A stretch of 33,977 nt of DNA from Planctomycetia bacterium. GTDB lineage: Bacteria; Planctomycetota; Planctomycetia; Pirellulales; UBA1268. Both the position numbers and the translations under genes were made by a program. Where the stretch lies: assembly GCA_021414115.1 (NCBI GenBank), contig JAIOPD010000098.1:1-33977 (forward strand). The letters are read 5' to 3'. Positions 17,308 through 24,936 of the stretch are shown piece by piece; positions within the stretch are counted from its first letter, which is position 1; every line of letters begins with the position of its first letter. The notes beneath the pieces were generated by a model that saw only the letters and a program-made list of their open reading frames with translations, searched no databases and was not told the origin of the DNA.

Positions 17308-17931
17308 TCAGGCCGTCCGCAGGATCGTCGCAAACCAGGCCCGCGCGCCCCCCGCGCTGAACTCGGCCCCGGGAATCCCCGGCACGACCTCGAACCGCGA
17401 CGGCTCGATCGACTCCACCTCCCAGCCGTCGCGAAATGCCTCCCGCAACTCCTGTTCGCTGACCCGCCTGGGGCCGTGCCCACCCGGCTCGCTGTCGGCG
17501 AAGCAGAGCACGAACACCCTGGCCCCGGGCTCGAGCAGCCTGTGGAGCGCCGCCACGTAGGCCCGCCGTCCCGGCTCGTCGAACGTGTGAAACAGTCCGC
17601 AGTCGGTGACCGCGTCGAACCGCTCGGGGATCTCTCCGATGGCGAGCGCGTCCATCTCGAGAAACGTGACCACCACGCCGCGGTCGGCCGCCTTTCGCCG
17701 GGCAGACTCGAGCGGCGCGGAAAGAAAGTCCACGCCCGTCACGGTCCGGCCGCGTTCCGCCAGCCAGATCGACAGGTCGCCTGTGCCACAGCCGCTGTCG
17801 AGCACCCGTCCCACGATCGAACCTGCCGCCTCGACAAACGCCCGCTGCGGCCGGCCGATGTCCCACGGTGCCTTCGGCGCGGCATAGGCGGCCGCGAATC
17901 GCTCGGCGGAAGGCAGGGGCTCGTGAGTCAC
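17308..17931 (-). CDS. Class I SAM-dependent methyltransferase (TPMT-like)
   Basis: A 207-aa soluble enzyme. The N-terminal APWDIGRPQR is typical of the thiopurine-methyltransferase-like group; motif I is VLDSGCGTGDLSIWLAERG (residues 43-61), the acidic end of strand beta-2 is VTGVDF (65-69) and motif IV is FDAVTDCGLFHTF (105-117). The acceptor substrate is unknown. Its start overlaps the stop of the carbonic anhydrase gene by 4 nt (17928-17931), so the two are co-translated. Confidence 0.85.
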   Translation of the reverse strand: MTHEPLPSAERFAAAYAAPKAPWDIGRPQRAFVEAAGSIVGRVLDSGCGTGDLSIWLAERGRTVTGVDFLSAPLESARRKAADRGVVVTFLEMDALAIGEIPERFDAVTDCGLFHTFDEPGRRAYVAALHRLLEPGARVFVLCFADSEPGGHGPRRVSEQELREAFRDGWEVESIEPSRFEVVPGIPGAEFSAGGARAWFATILRTA

Positions 17932-18587
17932 GGCGACGATCTCTTCTTGGCCGGCTTCTTTCGTGCGGCCGCGGTCTTCTTCGACTTCTTCTCGCCTTCA
18001 TCGCGGCCGTCGACGAGCACCTCGATCGATCCGGTTTCGACGCGATACAGCCAGCCGTGGATCCGCGGCAGCGATCCCTTCGCATGCATGTTACGGATCA
18101 AGGCAAGGTTTTTGAGATGCTTGATCTGCAGCTTCACGTTCTCCTCGGTGAGCACCGACAGCTTCTCGTCTCGGGAGAGCTTCCGCTCCTTCGCGATCCG
18201 GTTGGCGGCCTCCTTGGCTCCGGTGGCGATGCACAGCCAGTCGGCGATGTAGTTTTCGTGGACGCCATCCTCGATCGCGGCGATGCCGCCGCAGCGGGTG
18301 TGGCCGCAGACGATGATGTCGCGGATCTTCAGATGCACCACACCGTATTCGAGGATCGCCGAGATGTTGACGTCGTTGAAGGCGACGATGTTGGCCACGT
18401 TGCGGTGCACGAACATCGTCCCAGGCTTCGAGCCGGTCATCTGGTGCTCGCTGACGCGGGAATCGGAGCAGCCGATCCAGAGCACCTTGGGCGTCTGCTT
18501 GGCGGCGATCGTCTGGTAGTAGTCCTCGTTCGGCAGGAACTCGCCGGCCACGAACTTCGCGTTTCCGTCCAGCAAATCATCAATCAT
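17928..18587 (-). CDS. Beta-class carbonic anhydrase
   Basis: A 219-aa enzyme that interconverts CO2 and bicarbonate. Zinc ligands are C40 (GCSDSR), H96 and C99 (CGHTRCGG); the D42-R44 dyad is present. The core is about 190 aa. It is followed by a very basic, low-complexity C-terminal tail of about 25 residues (KKSKKTAAARKKPAKKRS), which is not part of the standard fold and may bind nucleic acid or an acidic partner. It begins 175 bp from a divergent DASS transporter gene. Confidence 0.9.
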   Translation of the reverse strand: MIDDLLDGNAKFVAGEFLPNEDYYQTIAAKQTPKVLWIGCSDSRVSEHQMTGSKPGTMFVHRNVANIVAFNDVNISAILEYGVVHLKIRDIIVCGHTRCGGIAAIEDGVHENYIADWLCIATGAKEAANRIAKERKLSRDEKLSVLTEENVKLQIKHLKNLALIRNMHAKGSLPRIHGWLYRVETGSIEVLVDGRDEGEKKSKKTAAARKKPAKKRSSP

Positions 18588-18762
18588 GAGGCCTGCTCCG
18601 AATCTTGAAATGAGGGGGGCGAACCGGCCGTGAGGCTACCGCGCAGGCCGCGGCGGGGGCCACCGCCGCCGTCCGACAGGGCTTTTGGCCTTGCATCGAC
18701 GCGGTGGCAGCGCGAAAGTGCTCTGGTCGCGGGTCGATGGCCGACCCGCATGGAGCGCTTGG

Positions 18763-20550
18763 ATGATCGCTGAAACGCTGTTCGGCAACTGGCAGGCGAT
18801 GCTGACCGCGCTGGTCGTCATCGTCACGCTCGCTGCGCTGCTGTTCGTGCAGCGGGCCCCCGACATGGTCATGATCGGCGGCGTCGTGCTGCTCTTCGCA
18901 GCCGGGGTGATCACCCCCGACGAGGCGCTCAAGGGGATGAGCAACGAGGGCATGATCACCGTCGCCGCGCTCTTCGTGGTGGCGGCGGCGATCGAACGAA
19001 CCGGAGCCCTGGCCGCGCTCGTCGAACGGGCCCTCGGCCGGCCCACGTCGCTGGCCTCGGCGCAGCTGCGAACGATGATCGCTCCGGGTGTGCTCTCCGC
19101 CTTCGTCAACAACACCCCGGTGGTCGCCCTGATGGTGCCGGCGATCCGCGACTGGGCCAAGAAGCAGCGGCTGAGCGTCTCGAAGCTCCTCATGCCGATG
19201 AACGACGCGGTCGTCCTCGGCGGCCTCTGCACCCTCATCGGCACCAGCACCAACATCGTGGTCAGCGGCCTCGTCGCGGGGAAGCGCGGCCAGCCGCTCG
19301 GCATGTTCGACATCACGTGGCTGGGCGTGCCGCTGTTTGCCTGCGGCCTGATCTATCTGGTGACAGCCAGCAAGTTCCTGCTCAAGGATCGCCGGCCGCC
19401 GATGAGCACCAGCGACGATCCTCGGAAATACTCGCTCGAGATGCTCGTCGAGCAGGGCAGCCCGCTCGTCGGCCGCACGATCGAGGGGGCGGGCCTGCGG
19501 CACCTCGACGGCCTGTTCCTCATGGAGATCGACCGCAACGGCCACGTGATCGCCGCGGTGGCCCCGACAGAGCGGCTGGAGGCCGGCGACCGGCTCGTGT
19601 TCGTCGGCGTGATCGACTCGGTGGTCGAGCTCCAGAAGATTCGCGGCCTCCGCCCGGCCACCGACCAGGTCTTCAAGCTCAATGACCCGCGGAGCGAGCG
19701 GGTGCTCGTCGAGGCCGTCGTCTCGCCCTCGTGTCCGCTGGTGGGTCGCACGATCCGCGACGGCAACTTCCGCTCCACATACGGCGCCGTGGTGATCGCT
19801 GCGGCCCGCGATGGCGAGCGGCTCGACATGAAGATCGGTGACATCGAGCTCCAGCCGGGCGACACGCTGCTGCTCGAGGCCAGTCCGGCGTTCCTCGACC
19901 GGCAGCGGTCGAACCGCCACTTCTACCTCGTCAGCGAGGTCAGCGGCTCGACGCCCCCCCGACACGACAAGGCCTGGATCGCCTGCACGGTGCTGGCTGC
20001 CATGGTGCTGGCGGCGGCGCTGGAGCTGGTGCCGATGGTGGCGGCAGCCCTCGTCGCAGCCTGCGCGGTCGTGGCGCTCCGCTGCATCTCATCGACCGAG
20101 GCCCGGCGGTCGATCGAGTGGGAATCGCTGCTGCTCATCGCCGCGAGCTTCGGGATCGCCCGGGCGATGGAGAAGACGGGCCTCGCCGAGGCGATCGCCC
20201 GCTCGACGATCGACGCCGCCGGCGACCATCCGCATGTCGTGCTCGCGGCGATCTATCTGGTGACGATGCTGTTCACCGAACTCATGAGCAACAACGCCGC
20301 CGCGGTGCTGACGTTTCCGATCGCCTGGCAGACCGCGGCCGATCTCGGGGTGAACCCGATGCCCTTCGTGATGGCCATCACCGTGGCCGCGAGCTGCGGC
20401 TTCGCCACGCCCATGGGCTACCAGACCAATCTCATGATCTATGGCCCCGGCGGCTACAAGTTCAGCGATTACATGCGGTTCGGCGGCCCGCTCAATCTCA
20501 TCGTGATGGCGATCACCGTCGCCCTCGCCCCGCTCATCTGGCCGTTTTGA
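18763..20550 (+). CDS. DASS/SLC13-family transporter with two RCK_C domains
   Basis: A 595-aa membrane protein. ATG 18763 has GGAG at 7 nt; the frame is open upstream to 18685. The two transport halves (about 1-205 and 395-595) each hold substrate/sodium motifs: FVNNTP (114-119) with GTSTN (160-164), and SNNAA with MGYQTN in the second half. Between them lie two TrkA-C (RCK_C) domains (about 225-300 and 310-385), each starting with a SPLVGRTI- or CPLVGRTI-like stretch. This arrangement is that of the SLC13-type carriers of sulfate, phosphate or dicarboxylates. The actual anion is not predictable from sequence. It is transcribed away from the carbonic anhydrase gene. Confidence 0.87.
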   Translation: MIAETLFGNWQAMLTALVVIVTLAALLFVQRAPDMVMIGGVVLLFAAGVITPDEALKGMSNEGMITVAALFVVAAAIERTGALAALVERALGRPTSLASAQLRTMIAPGVLSAFVNNTPVVALMVPAIRDWAKKQRLSVSKLLMPMNDAVVLGGLCTLIGTSTNIVVSGLVAGKRGQPLGMFDITWLGVPLFACGLIYLVTASKFLLKDRRPPMSTSDDPRKYSLEMLVEQGSPLVGRTIEGAGLRHLDGLFLMEIDRNGHVIAAVAPTERLEAGDRLVFVGVIDSVVELQKIRGLRPATDQVFKLNDPRSERVLVEAVVSPSCPLVGRTIRDGNFRSTYGAVVIAAARDGERLDMKIGDIELQPGDTLLLEASPAFLDRQRSNRHFYLVSEVSGSTPPRHDKAWIACTVLAAMVLAAALELVPMVAAALVAACAVVALRCISSTEARRSIEWESLLLIAASFGIARAMEKTGLAEAIARSTIDAAGDHPHVVLAAIYLVTMLFTELMSNNAAAVLTFPIAWQTAADLGVNPMPFVMAITVAASCGFATPMGYQTNLMIYGPGGYKFSDYMRFGGPLNLIVMAITVALAPLIWPF

Positions 20551-20635
20551 GCGGAGATCCGTGCCTTTCCAACCGCCCTGCCGCGGCATACGCTAAGGGG
20601 TTTGCGGCGCAGGTCAATCCGGACGCGCGAGCGGC

Positions 20636-21973
20636 ATGAGCGACATCCTCTTCCAGTATCACCGCGTCAATCCCACGACGTGGTTCTATTTCGCCTCGCT
20701 CCTGTCGGTCGCGCTGTTCTTCAAGTTCAACCGGCTGTGGAGCATCCGCAACATCGACCTGCTCGGACTGGTGCTCCTGGCGCCCGGCATCCTCGCGGTC
20801 GAGTATGGCGGCTACAAGGCGAACGTGGCTGACCAACAGCTCGGCTTCGTCTGGATCTTCTTCGTCTCGGCCTGGTTCCTCGTCCGCATGCTCTGCGACT
20901 CGATGATGGTCCGCAGGCCGATGCTGGAACCGAACCTCACCACGGGCGGGCTTGTCTTCCTCGGCGTGTCGCTGCTCTTCTTCCTGTTGGCCAACGTGAT
21001 CACCACGCGGCCCCAGCGAGACGACATGGCGGGGGCCGCGGGCGCCAGCCGGCTCGAGGCCCGCGACGCCAACGTGGACGCCGATCAGCTGGCCCGACTG
21101 GGGCCGGGCTATCCCCTGCTCTTTCTGCTGCCGCAGATCTCGACGCAGCGGATGTTCTTCGCGCCCGACGCGGCCGACGAACCGCCGGAGCCGGGCGACT
21201 CGAACCGCCGGGTCGTGCACGAGACGACCGCCCGCATCATGGCGATCGTCTCCCAGTTGGCGATCGTGATCGGCATGGTCGTGATCGGCTGGCGGCACTT
21301 TGAAAATACACGGCTCGGGATCGCTGCGGCTGTGCTCTACCTGCTGCTTCCCTACACCGCCACGATGACCGGACGGGTGGACCATGTGCTCCCCGCAGCC
21401 CTCGTGCTCTGGGCGATCGCGGCCTACCGCAGACCCTGCATCGCCGGCGGGCTCATCGGTCTGGCGATCGGCACGATCTATTATCCCGTGTTCCTGCTGC
21501 CGCTGTGGTGCAGTTTCTACTGGGAACGGGGCGTCCGCAGGTTCGCGCTCGGCGTGGCGATGGCACTGTTGTCGCTCGTCGTGGCGCTCTGGTTCACGTC
21601 GCCCGACACGACCGTGTTTCTCGGCCAGCTGCGGCAGATGTTCGGCTGGATCTTTCCCAACGAGGTCTCCCTCGAAGGCTTCTGGGCTCTCCCCATGCAA
21701 GACGCCGTCTTCCGGCTTCCGGTGCTCGCGGCCTTCGTGGCGATGATGGCCACGCTCGCGATCTGGCCGGCCCCCAAGAACCTCGGCACGCTGATGAGCT
21801 GCACCGCGGCGGTGCTCCTCGGCAGCCAGTTCTGGAAGGCCCACAACGGCGGGCTCTTCATGGCCTGGTATCTGCCGGTGTTGCTGCTCGTGGTCTTCCG
21901 GCCCAACTTGGAAAACCGCGTGGCGATGCTCATGCTCACGCCCGAATGGTTCCCGCGTCGCCGCGCCGCATAG
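20636..21973 (+). CDS. Polytopic membrane protein of unknown function
   Basis: A 445-aa protein with about 11-12 predicted membrane helices (for example FYFASLLSVALFF, LGFVWIFFVSAWFLV, LVFLGVSLLFFLLANVI, LLSLVVALWF). A soluble loop of roughly 80 residues lies after the fourth helix (DDMAGAAGASRLEARDANVD). The second half resembles GT-C-type glycosyltransferase or mannosyltransferase membrane parts (VLYLLLPYTATMTGRVDHVLP), but no catalytic acidic motif is clear, so I leave the function open. It starts 85 bp after the transporter gene and ends 7 bp from a convergent gene. Confidence 0.7.
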   Translation: MSDILFQYHRVNPTTWFYFASLLSVALFFKFNRLWSIRNIDLLGLVLLAPGILAVEYGGYKANVADQQLGFVWIFFVSAWFLVRMLCDSMMVRRPMLEPNLTTGGLVFLGVSLLFFLLANVITTRPQRDDMAGAAGASRLEARDANVDADQLARLGPGYPLLFLLPQISTQRMFFAPDAADEPPEPGDSNRRVVHETTARIMAIVSQLAIVIGMVVIGWRHFENTRLGIAAAVLYLLLPYTATMTGRVDHVLPAALVLWAIAAYRRPCIAGGLIGLAIGTIYYPVFLLPLWCSFYWERGVRRFALGVAMALLSLVVALWFTSPDTTVFLGQLRQMFGWIFPNEVSLEGFWALPMQDAVFRLPVLAAFVAMMATLAIWPAPKNLGTLMSCTAAVLLGSQFWKAHNGGLFMAWYLPVLLLVVFRPNLENRVAMLMLTPEWFPRRRAA

Positions 21974-21980
21974 AGCGGGC

Positions 21981-22889
21981 TCAGCCGCGGCGGGGGTCGA
22001 AGCCGGGGGGCGGGGCCTGCCGATTGGCGAGCCAGGCCCGCCAGGCCTGCGCATCCCATTCGAAGTTGGCGCCGGTGAGCGCGACCAAGGCCTCGAGTAC
22101 GCGTTCGTTTCGCACGGCCGTCTTGATCCGCTTGGAGCTGCTCCCCATCGAGAGCCCGCCACCCCCGGGGGTGAAGGTGGCGCTCGTCGAGCCCTCGGGC
22201 GTGCCGTCGCCGGTCACCATGATGTGCTGAGTCTGCAGGGCGTCGATGAGCGGGGCGACCGCCGATGGCACGCCCAGACGGCCCAGTGCCTCCGCCGCAC
22301 GGTTGATCTGGGCGTTGTCGCTGCTCCTGAGCGCGGCGACGAGTGTCGGCACGGCGAGATGCGGGCCGATCACGCCGAGCCGATCGACGGCGGCGATCCT
22401 GGTCTCGGGATCACCGTGGTCGAGGGCCGTCGCCACCAGCGCCCCGACGGCGTCGGGCGAGCGGATCCGCGAGAGCGCCTCGACATACCAGGCTCGAACG
22501 CGGAATACCGGCTCCTTCAGCAGCGCCGTTGCCACCGCCGCAACGGCGGCGGGGTCGGAGATTCCACGAATCTCCTCGGCCGCGCGATCGGACTGGCTGG
22601 CCTGATCGACCTGCCGCCGCAGCCGCTCCAGTTTCACGGTCCATTCCCGCTGTGCGAGGTGGGTCTTTTCACCGCGCTCGATGAGTTCGATTTCCTGCAC
22701 GGTCCGCCAGCCGCCGCGGTAGCGGACAAAGCCTCGTTCGGCCATCAACTCCTGTTGCGAAGGCTCGCGCGACTCCGCGACCGCAGGGGCCGCCGGGATG
22801 CGTGGCTCACCGGCCCGGGGCACGCCGGCCACGAGCGCGAGGAGCGTGGCCAGCGAGGCGGCACGGCGGATGCGGATCGCGGCAGGCAT
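21981..22889 (-). CDS. Secreted HEAT-repeat protein
   Basis: A 302-aa protein from ATG 22889 (MPAAIRIRRAASLATLLALVAGVPRAG), which supplies a signal peptide. A coiled segment follows (about 45-105), including RGFVRYRGGWRTVQEIEL, which is a common planctomycete motif for small secreted proteins. Residues about 105-225 hold HEAT-like (PBS lyase-type) helical repeats: AVAAVATALLK, DAVGALVATALDHGDPETRIAAVDRLG, AVPTLVAALRS, AINRAAEALGRLG-type units. The last part has a conserved WDAQAWRAWLANRQ motif. HEAT repeats bind proteins; the partner is unknown. It is 44 bp downstream of the GspF-like gene, same strand. Confidence 0.75.
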   Translation of the reverse strand: MPAAIRIRRAASLATLLALVAGVPRAGEPRIPAAPAVAESREPSQQELMAERGFVRYRGGWRTVQEIELIERGEKTHLAQREWTVKLERLRRQVDQASQSDRAAEEIRGISDPAAVAAVATALLKEPVFRVRAWYVEALSRIRSPDAVGALVATALDHGDPETRIAAVDRLGVIGPHLAVPTLVAALRSSDNAQINRAAEALGRLGVPSAVAPLIDALQTQHIMVTGDGTPEGSTSATFTPGGGGLSMGSSSKRIKTAVRNERVLEALVALTGANFEWDAQAWRAWLANRQAPPPGFDPRRG

Positions 22890-22933
22890 GACGGTCGTCT
22901 CGGGGCAGGAAGCCGGCCGCTTGTTCGCGGCGC

Positions 22934-23989
22934 TCAAAGCGGCCGGGCCGCGTCCTGAATGATACCGACATAGGACGTCATCAGACGGATCACCAGCACC
23001 GCAATCAGGCCGGCGACGCCCGCCCAGACCGCGAACCCGAGGCCTTTCACCGCGGCGGCGAAGCCCCGTCGGGCGGCCTCGTCGAGGTGACCGGCCACGC
23101 GGTCGAGGGCCTCGGCCGTCGTGCCGGTGAGTTCGCCGACCGACACCGCCTCCACGACCGCGCGGGGGAGCGACCCGCATGCGGAGACCGCCGCCGCCAG
23201 GTCGTCGCCGAGACGCAGCCGCGACTCGATCGCCGTCGGATCCATGGCGAGCCCGGGAGCGGCCGCCGATGCCAGCGACACCAGTTCCCCGGCCGACATT
23301 CCCGCGTGGGCGGCGAGCGATGCCGCCCGGCTCCAGGCCGCGGCCTCGAGCGATTGGATCGCGCCGCCGACGACAGGCAGCCGCCCGCCGAGCGCCCGCG
23401 CCCAGCCGCGGTCGCGCCAGCTCCGCGCGACGACAGGCGCGAGGCACGCGGTCACACCGAGAGCGGTGGCGAGGCCCAGCAGATACACGGTGAGCCCGCG
23501 GCTTCCGGTGAGCCCGAGCCCGAGAAAGTCGAGCGGCTTGCCGTCGAGGGAGCGGGCCATGCCCGAGACGAAGATCAACACGCCCACGGCCGCCGCGGCC
23601 ACCGCCAGCTTCATGGCCGGGCCGACGAGTTCGCCGCGGAGCGTGCGCCGCGAGTGAAGCGACTCCTCGACAGCGGCCGCCGTGTCGCGAAGCACCTCGG
23701 CCAGCCGGCCCGTACGGTCGCCGACGCGGATCATTCCGCGGACCACCGCCGGAAAAGCGTCACCGGCGGCGGCCATGGCCTCGGAGAGCTCGCGGCCGCC
23801 GCGCAGCCCGGCCGATACGTCCCGCATCGCCGTCCGACACCGGGACGGCACCCGGGCACTCTCCGATTCCCAAGCGCGCCGGAGATCCACGCCCGCCGAC
23901 ACGGCGACCGCCAGCCGCCCGAGCAGGGGAGCGAGAACCGCGTCTGGGATCCGTCGGTGCCCGGCCATCGCTCCAACCACGAGGCTCAT
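22934..23989 (-). CDS. GspF/PilC-like type II secretion inner-membrane protein (orphan)
   Basis: About 351 aa from ATG 23989; an alternative ATG at 24040 would shorten the divergent intergenic space to 47 bp. Two T2SSF domains are visible: the first (about 20-110) with LRGGRELSEAMAAAGDAFP and IRVGDRTGRLAEVL; the second (about 215-310) with ACGSLPRAVVEAV and ELTGTTAEALDRVA. Membrane helices follow each domain (MKLAVAAAAVGVLIFV and GFAVWAGVAGLIAVLVI). GspF anchors the pilus/secretion motor. No ATPase, pseudopilin or secretin gene lies nearby. Confidence 0.78.
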   Translation of the reverse strand: MSLVVGAMAGHRRIPDAVLAPLLGRLAVAVSAGVDLRRAWESESARVPSRCRTAMRDVSAGLRGGRELSEAMAAAGDAFPAVVRGMIRVGDRTGRLAEVLRDTAAAVEESLHSRRTLRGELVGPAMKLAVAAAAVGVLIFVSGMARSLDGKPLDFLGLGLTGSRGLTVYLLGLATALGVTACLAPVVARSWRDRGWARALGGRLPVVGGAIQSLEAAAWSRAASLAAHAGMSAGELVSLASAAAPGLAMDPTAIESRLRLGDDLAAAVSACGSLPRAVVEAVSVGELTGTTAEALDRVAGHLDEAARRGFAAAVKGLGFAVWAGVAGLIAVLVIRLMTSYVGIIQDAARPL

Positions 23990-24087
23990 CCGCGGCGTTC
24001 CGCCCGCACAAGCGGCGGTTCTAACACACTCCCGGATCATCTGGTAAAAACGCCGGCGTCATCCCCTCCCGCACCCTGCACCGCCCC

Positions 24088-24936
24088 ATGAAAGCCCAGT
24101 GGCCCACCGTCGCGATCGTGGGCGTGGGCATGATCGGGGGCTCGATCGGCAAGGCGGTCAAGAGCCGCCGGCTGGCGACTCGAATCATCGGCATTGGCCG
24201 GTCGGCCCCGTCGCTCGCGGCGGCGAAGAAAGAGGGCGCCGTCACCGAGACGTCGCTCGACATCGCCGCCGTCGCTGCGGCCGATGTCGTCGTGGTCGCA
24301 GCGGGAGTGGGGGCCATTCCTGATCTGCTCGAGCGGATCGACGCGGTCGTGAAGCCCGGCACGCTGATCACCGACGCAGGGAGCACGAAGGCGTCGATCG
24401 TCGCCGGATGGGAGAAGAAGCGGCGCAGCCGCCGCGGGCGGTTCGTCGGCAGCCATCCGATCGCCGGCAGCCACCGCCGCGGCCCGCAGGCCGCCGATGC
24501 CGAGCTCTTCGTCGGCCGCGTCACCGTCGTCACGCCGGTCACCGCGACGCCCGACCGCGACGCAGACGAGATCGGCGGCTTCTGGTCGGCGCTCGGTTCG
24601 ACCGTTTTCATGATGACGCCCCGCGAGCATGACCGGATCCTCGCCGCCACCAGCCATGCGCCTCATATGGTCGCCGCCGCCGTGGCCAGCGCCACGCCTC
24701 CGTCCACCCGGGCCTTCACGGCGGGCGGATGGCGCGACACCACGCGGATCGCTGCCGGCGACCCGGAACTCTGGGCCGACATTCTCCTCGACAACGCGGG
24801 AGAACTGGCCACCGTGATGAAGCGGTTCGCCGGCGTGATCGAGAAAATGCTGACCGCGATCGAGTCGGGCGACCGCCGCCGTCTCGTCACTCTGCTCCAG
24901 CGTGCCAAGGAACAACGCGATGCTGTGGGAAGTTGA
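24088..24936 (+). CDS. tyrA: Prephenate dehydrogenase
   Basis: A 282-aa enzyme that oxidatively decarboxylates prephenate to 4-hydroxyphenylpyruvate for tyrosine synthesis. The NAD(P)-binding loop GVGMIGGSIGKAV is at residues 12-24. The substrate region has the family motifs TDAGSTKASI, GSHPIAGSHRRGP and ATSHAPHMVAAA, with the catalytic His of the SHPIAGS loop. No ACT or chorismate-mutase domain is attached. The end of the gene overlaps the purL start by 17 bp. Confidence 0.9.
   Translation: MKAQWPTVAIVGVGMIGGSIGKAVKSRRLATRIIGIGRSAPSLAAAKKEGAVTETSLDIAAVAAADVVVVAAGVGAIPDLLERIDAVVKPGTLITDAGSTKASIVAGWEKKRRSRRGRFVGSHPIAGSHRRGPQAADAELFVGRVTVVTPVTATPDRDADEIGGFWSALGSTVFMMTPREHDRILAATSHAPHMVAAAVASATPPSTRAFTAGGWRDTTRIAAGDPELWADILLDNAGELATVMKRFAGVIEKMLTAIESGDRRRLVTLLQRAKEQRDAVGS

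Noticed and set aside
15405..17360. 651-codon plus-strand open frame
   Set aside because: Runs across the MBL gene in another frame, the doxX gene and the antisense of the HDAC-fold gene; no coherent product.
20534..22162. 542-codon minus-strand open frame
   Set aside because: Antisense to the polytopic membrane protein with clear membrane helices; the minus frame is a His/Glu-rich shadow.
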